The notes under the pieces: generated by a model
What the model saw: only the letters and a program-made list of their open reading frames with translations
What the model was told of the DNA's origin: nothing
The model's database searches: none
NCBI GenBank assembly: GCA_949287345.1
Contig: CASEGD010000094.1
Span: forward strand, 1-5,221
DNA: 5,221 bases
Direction: 5' to 3'
From: an uncultured Phascolarctobacterium sp.
GTDB lineage: Bacteria > Bacillota > Negativicutes > Acidaminococcales > Acidaminococcaceae
In this document: piece by piece, positions 5,219-5,221 of the stretch
How positions within the stretch are numbered: the first letter of the stretch is position 1
Layout: each line of letters opens with the position of its first letter
Position numbers and translations under genes: made by a program

Positions 5219-5221
5219 CAT
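5199..5221 (+). CDS. Start of a probable NIF3-family (DUF34) gene, cut by the window edge
   Basis: Only seven full codons are visible, reading MSAVVND, from an ATG inside the end of trmK in another frame. GGAGG (5185-5189) lies nine bases upstream, giving a convincing ribosome-binding site. The identity comes mainly from context: in Bacillota the gene after trmK is usually a NIF3/YqfO-like dinuclear-metal protein, and those proteins often begin with a short M-(S)-V-x-V-x-D-I strand-and-helix start, which this fits. The 20-base overlap implies co-translation with trmK. Too little sequence is present to confirm a family. Confidence 0.5.

Overview
This window looks like chromosomal DNA from a diderm member of the Bacillota, most plausibly a Negativicute; that assignment is inference. 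Two things point there. The right edge carries trmK followed by what appears to be the start of a NIF3-family gene, an order common in Bacillota. The middle carries a drug-efflux-type operon with a periplasmic adaptor protein, which makes most sense in a cell with an outer membrane. No rRNA, tRNA, insertion sequence or CRISPR array is visible.

Left region (1-854). A small helix-turn-helix protein gene (165-497) is preceded by a perfect RNA hairpin and a possible 19-codon leader ORF, and is followed by a strong bidirectional terminator (503-538). The 357-base gap before the next gene is rich in signals. Reading leftward it holds a near-consensus promoter (TTGACT, 16 bases, TATAAT), two internal hairpins and the reverse face of the same terminator. 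Together these predict an unannotated RNA of about 200 nt converging on the HTH gene. Reading rightward the gap holds a second terminator-like hairpin and then a compound palindromic operator just upstream of a tetR gene.

Middle region (855-4453). Four tightly overlapping genes encode a TetR repressor, a HlyD/YbhG-like membrane fusion protein, a single-nucleotide-binding-domain ABC ATPase and one ABC-2 permease. The order resembles the enterobacterial cecR-ybhG-ybhF-ybhS-ybhR locus, but is smaller: one ATPase domain instead of two and one permease instead of two. The repressor probably binds the operator at 806-840 and controls the whole unit. The pump would be a permease dimer plus an ATPase dimer joined to the periplasmic adaptor, needing an outer-membrane channel encoded elsewhere.

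Right region (4454-5221). No terminator separates the permease from trmK, the tRNA m1A22 methyltransferase. A TG-extended -10 promoter lies in the 66-base gap. An 11-bp inverted repeat brackets that promoter, and its right arm is the trmK Shine-Dalgarno sequence itself. The arrangement predicts that read-through mRNA from the efflux operon would hide the trmK ribosome-binding site, while mRNA from the local promoter would not. The window ends seven codons into the overlapping downstream gene.
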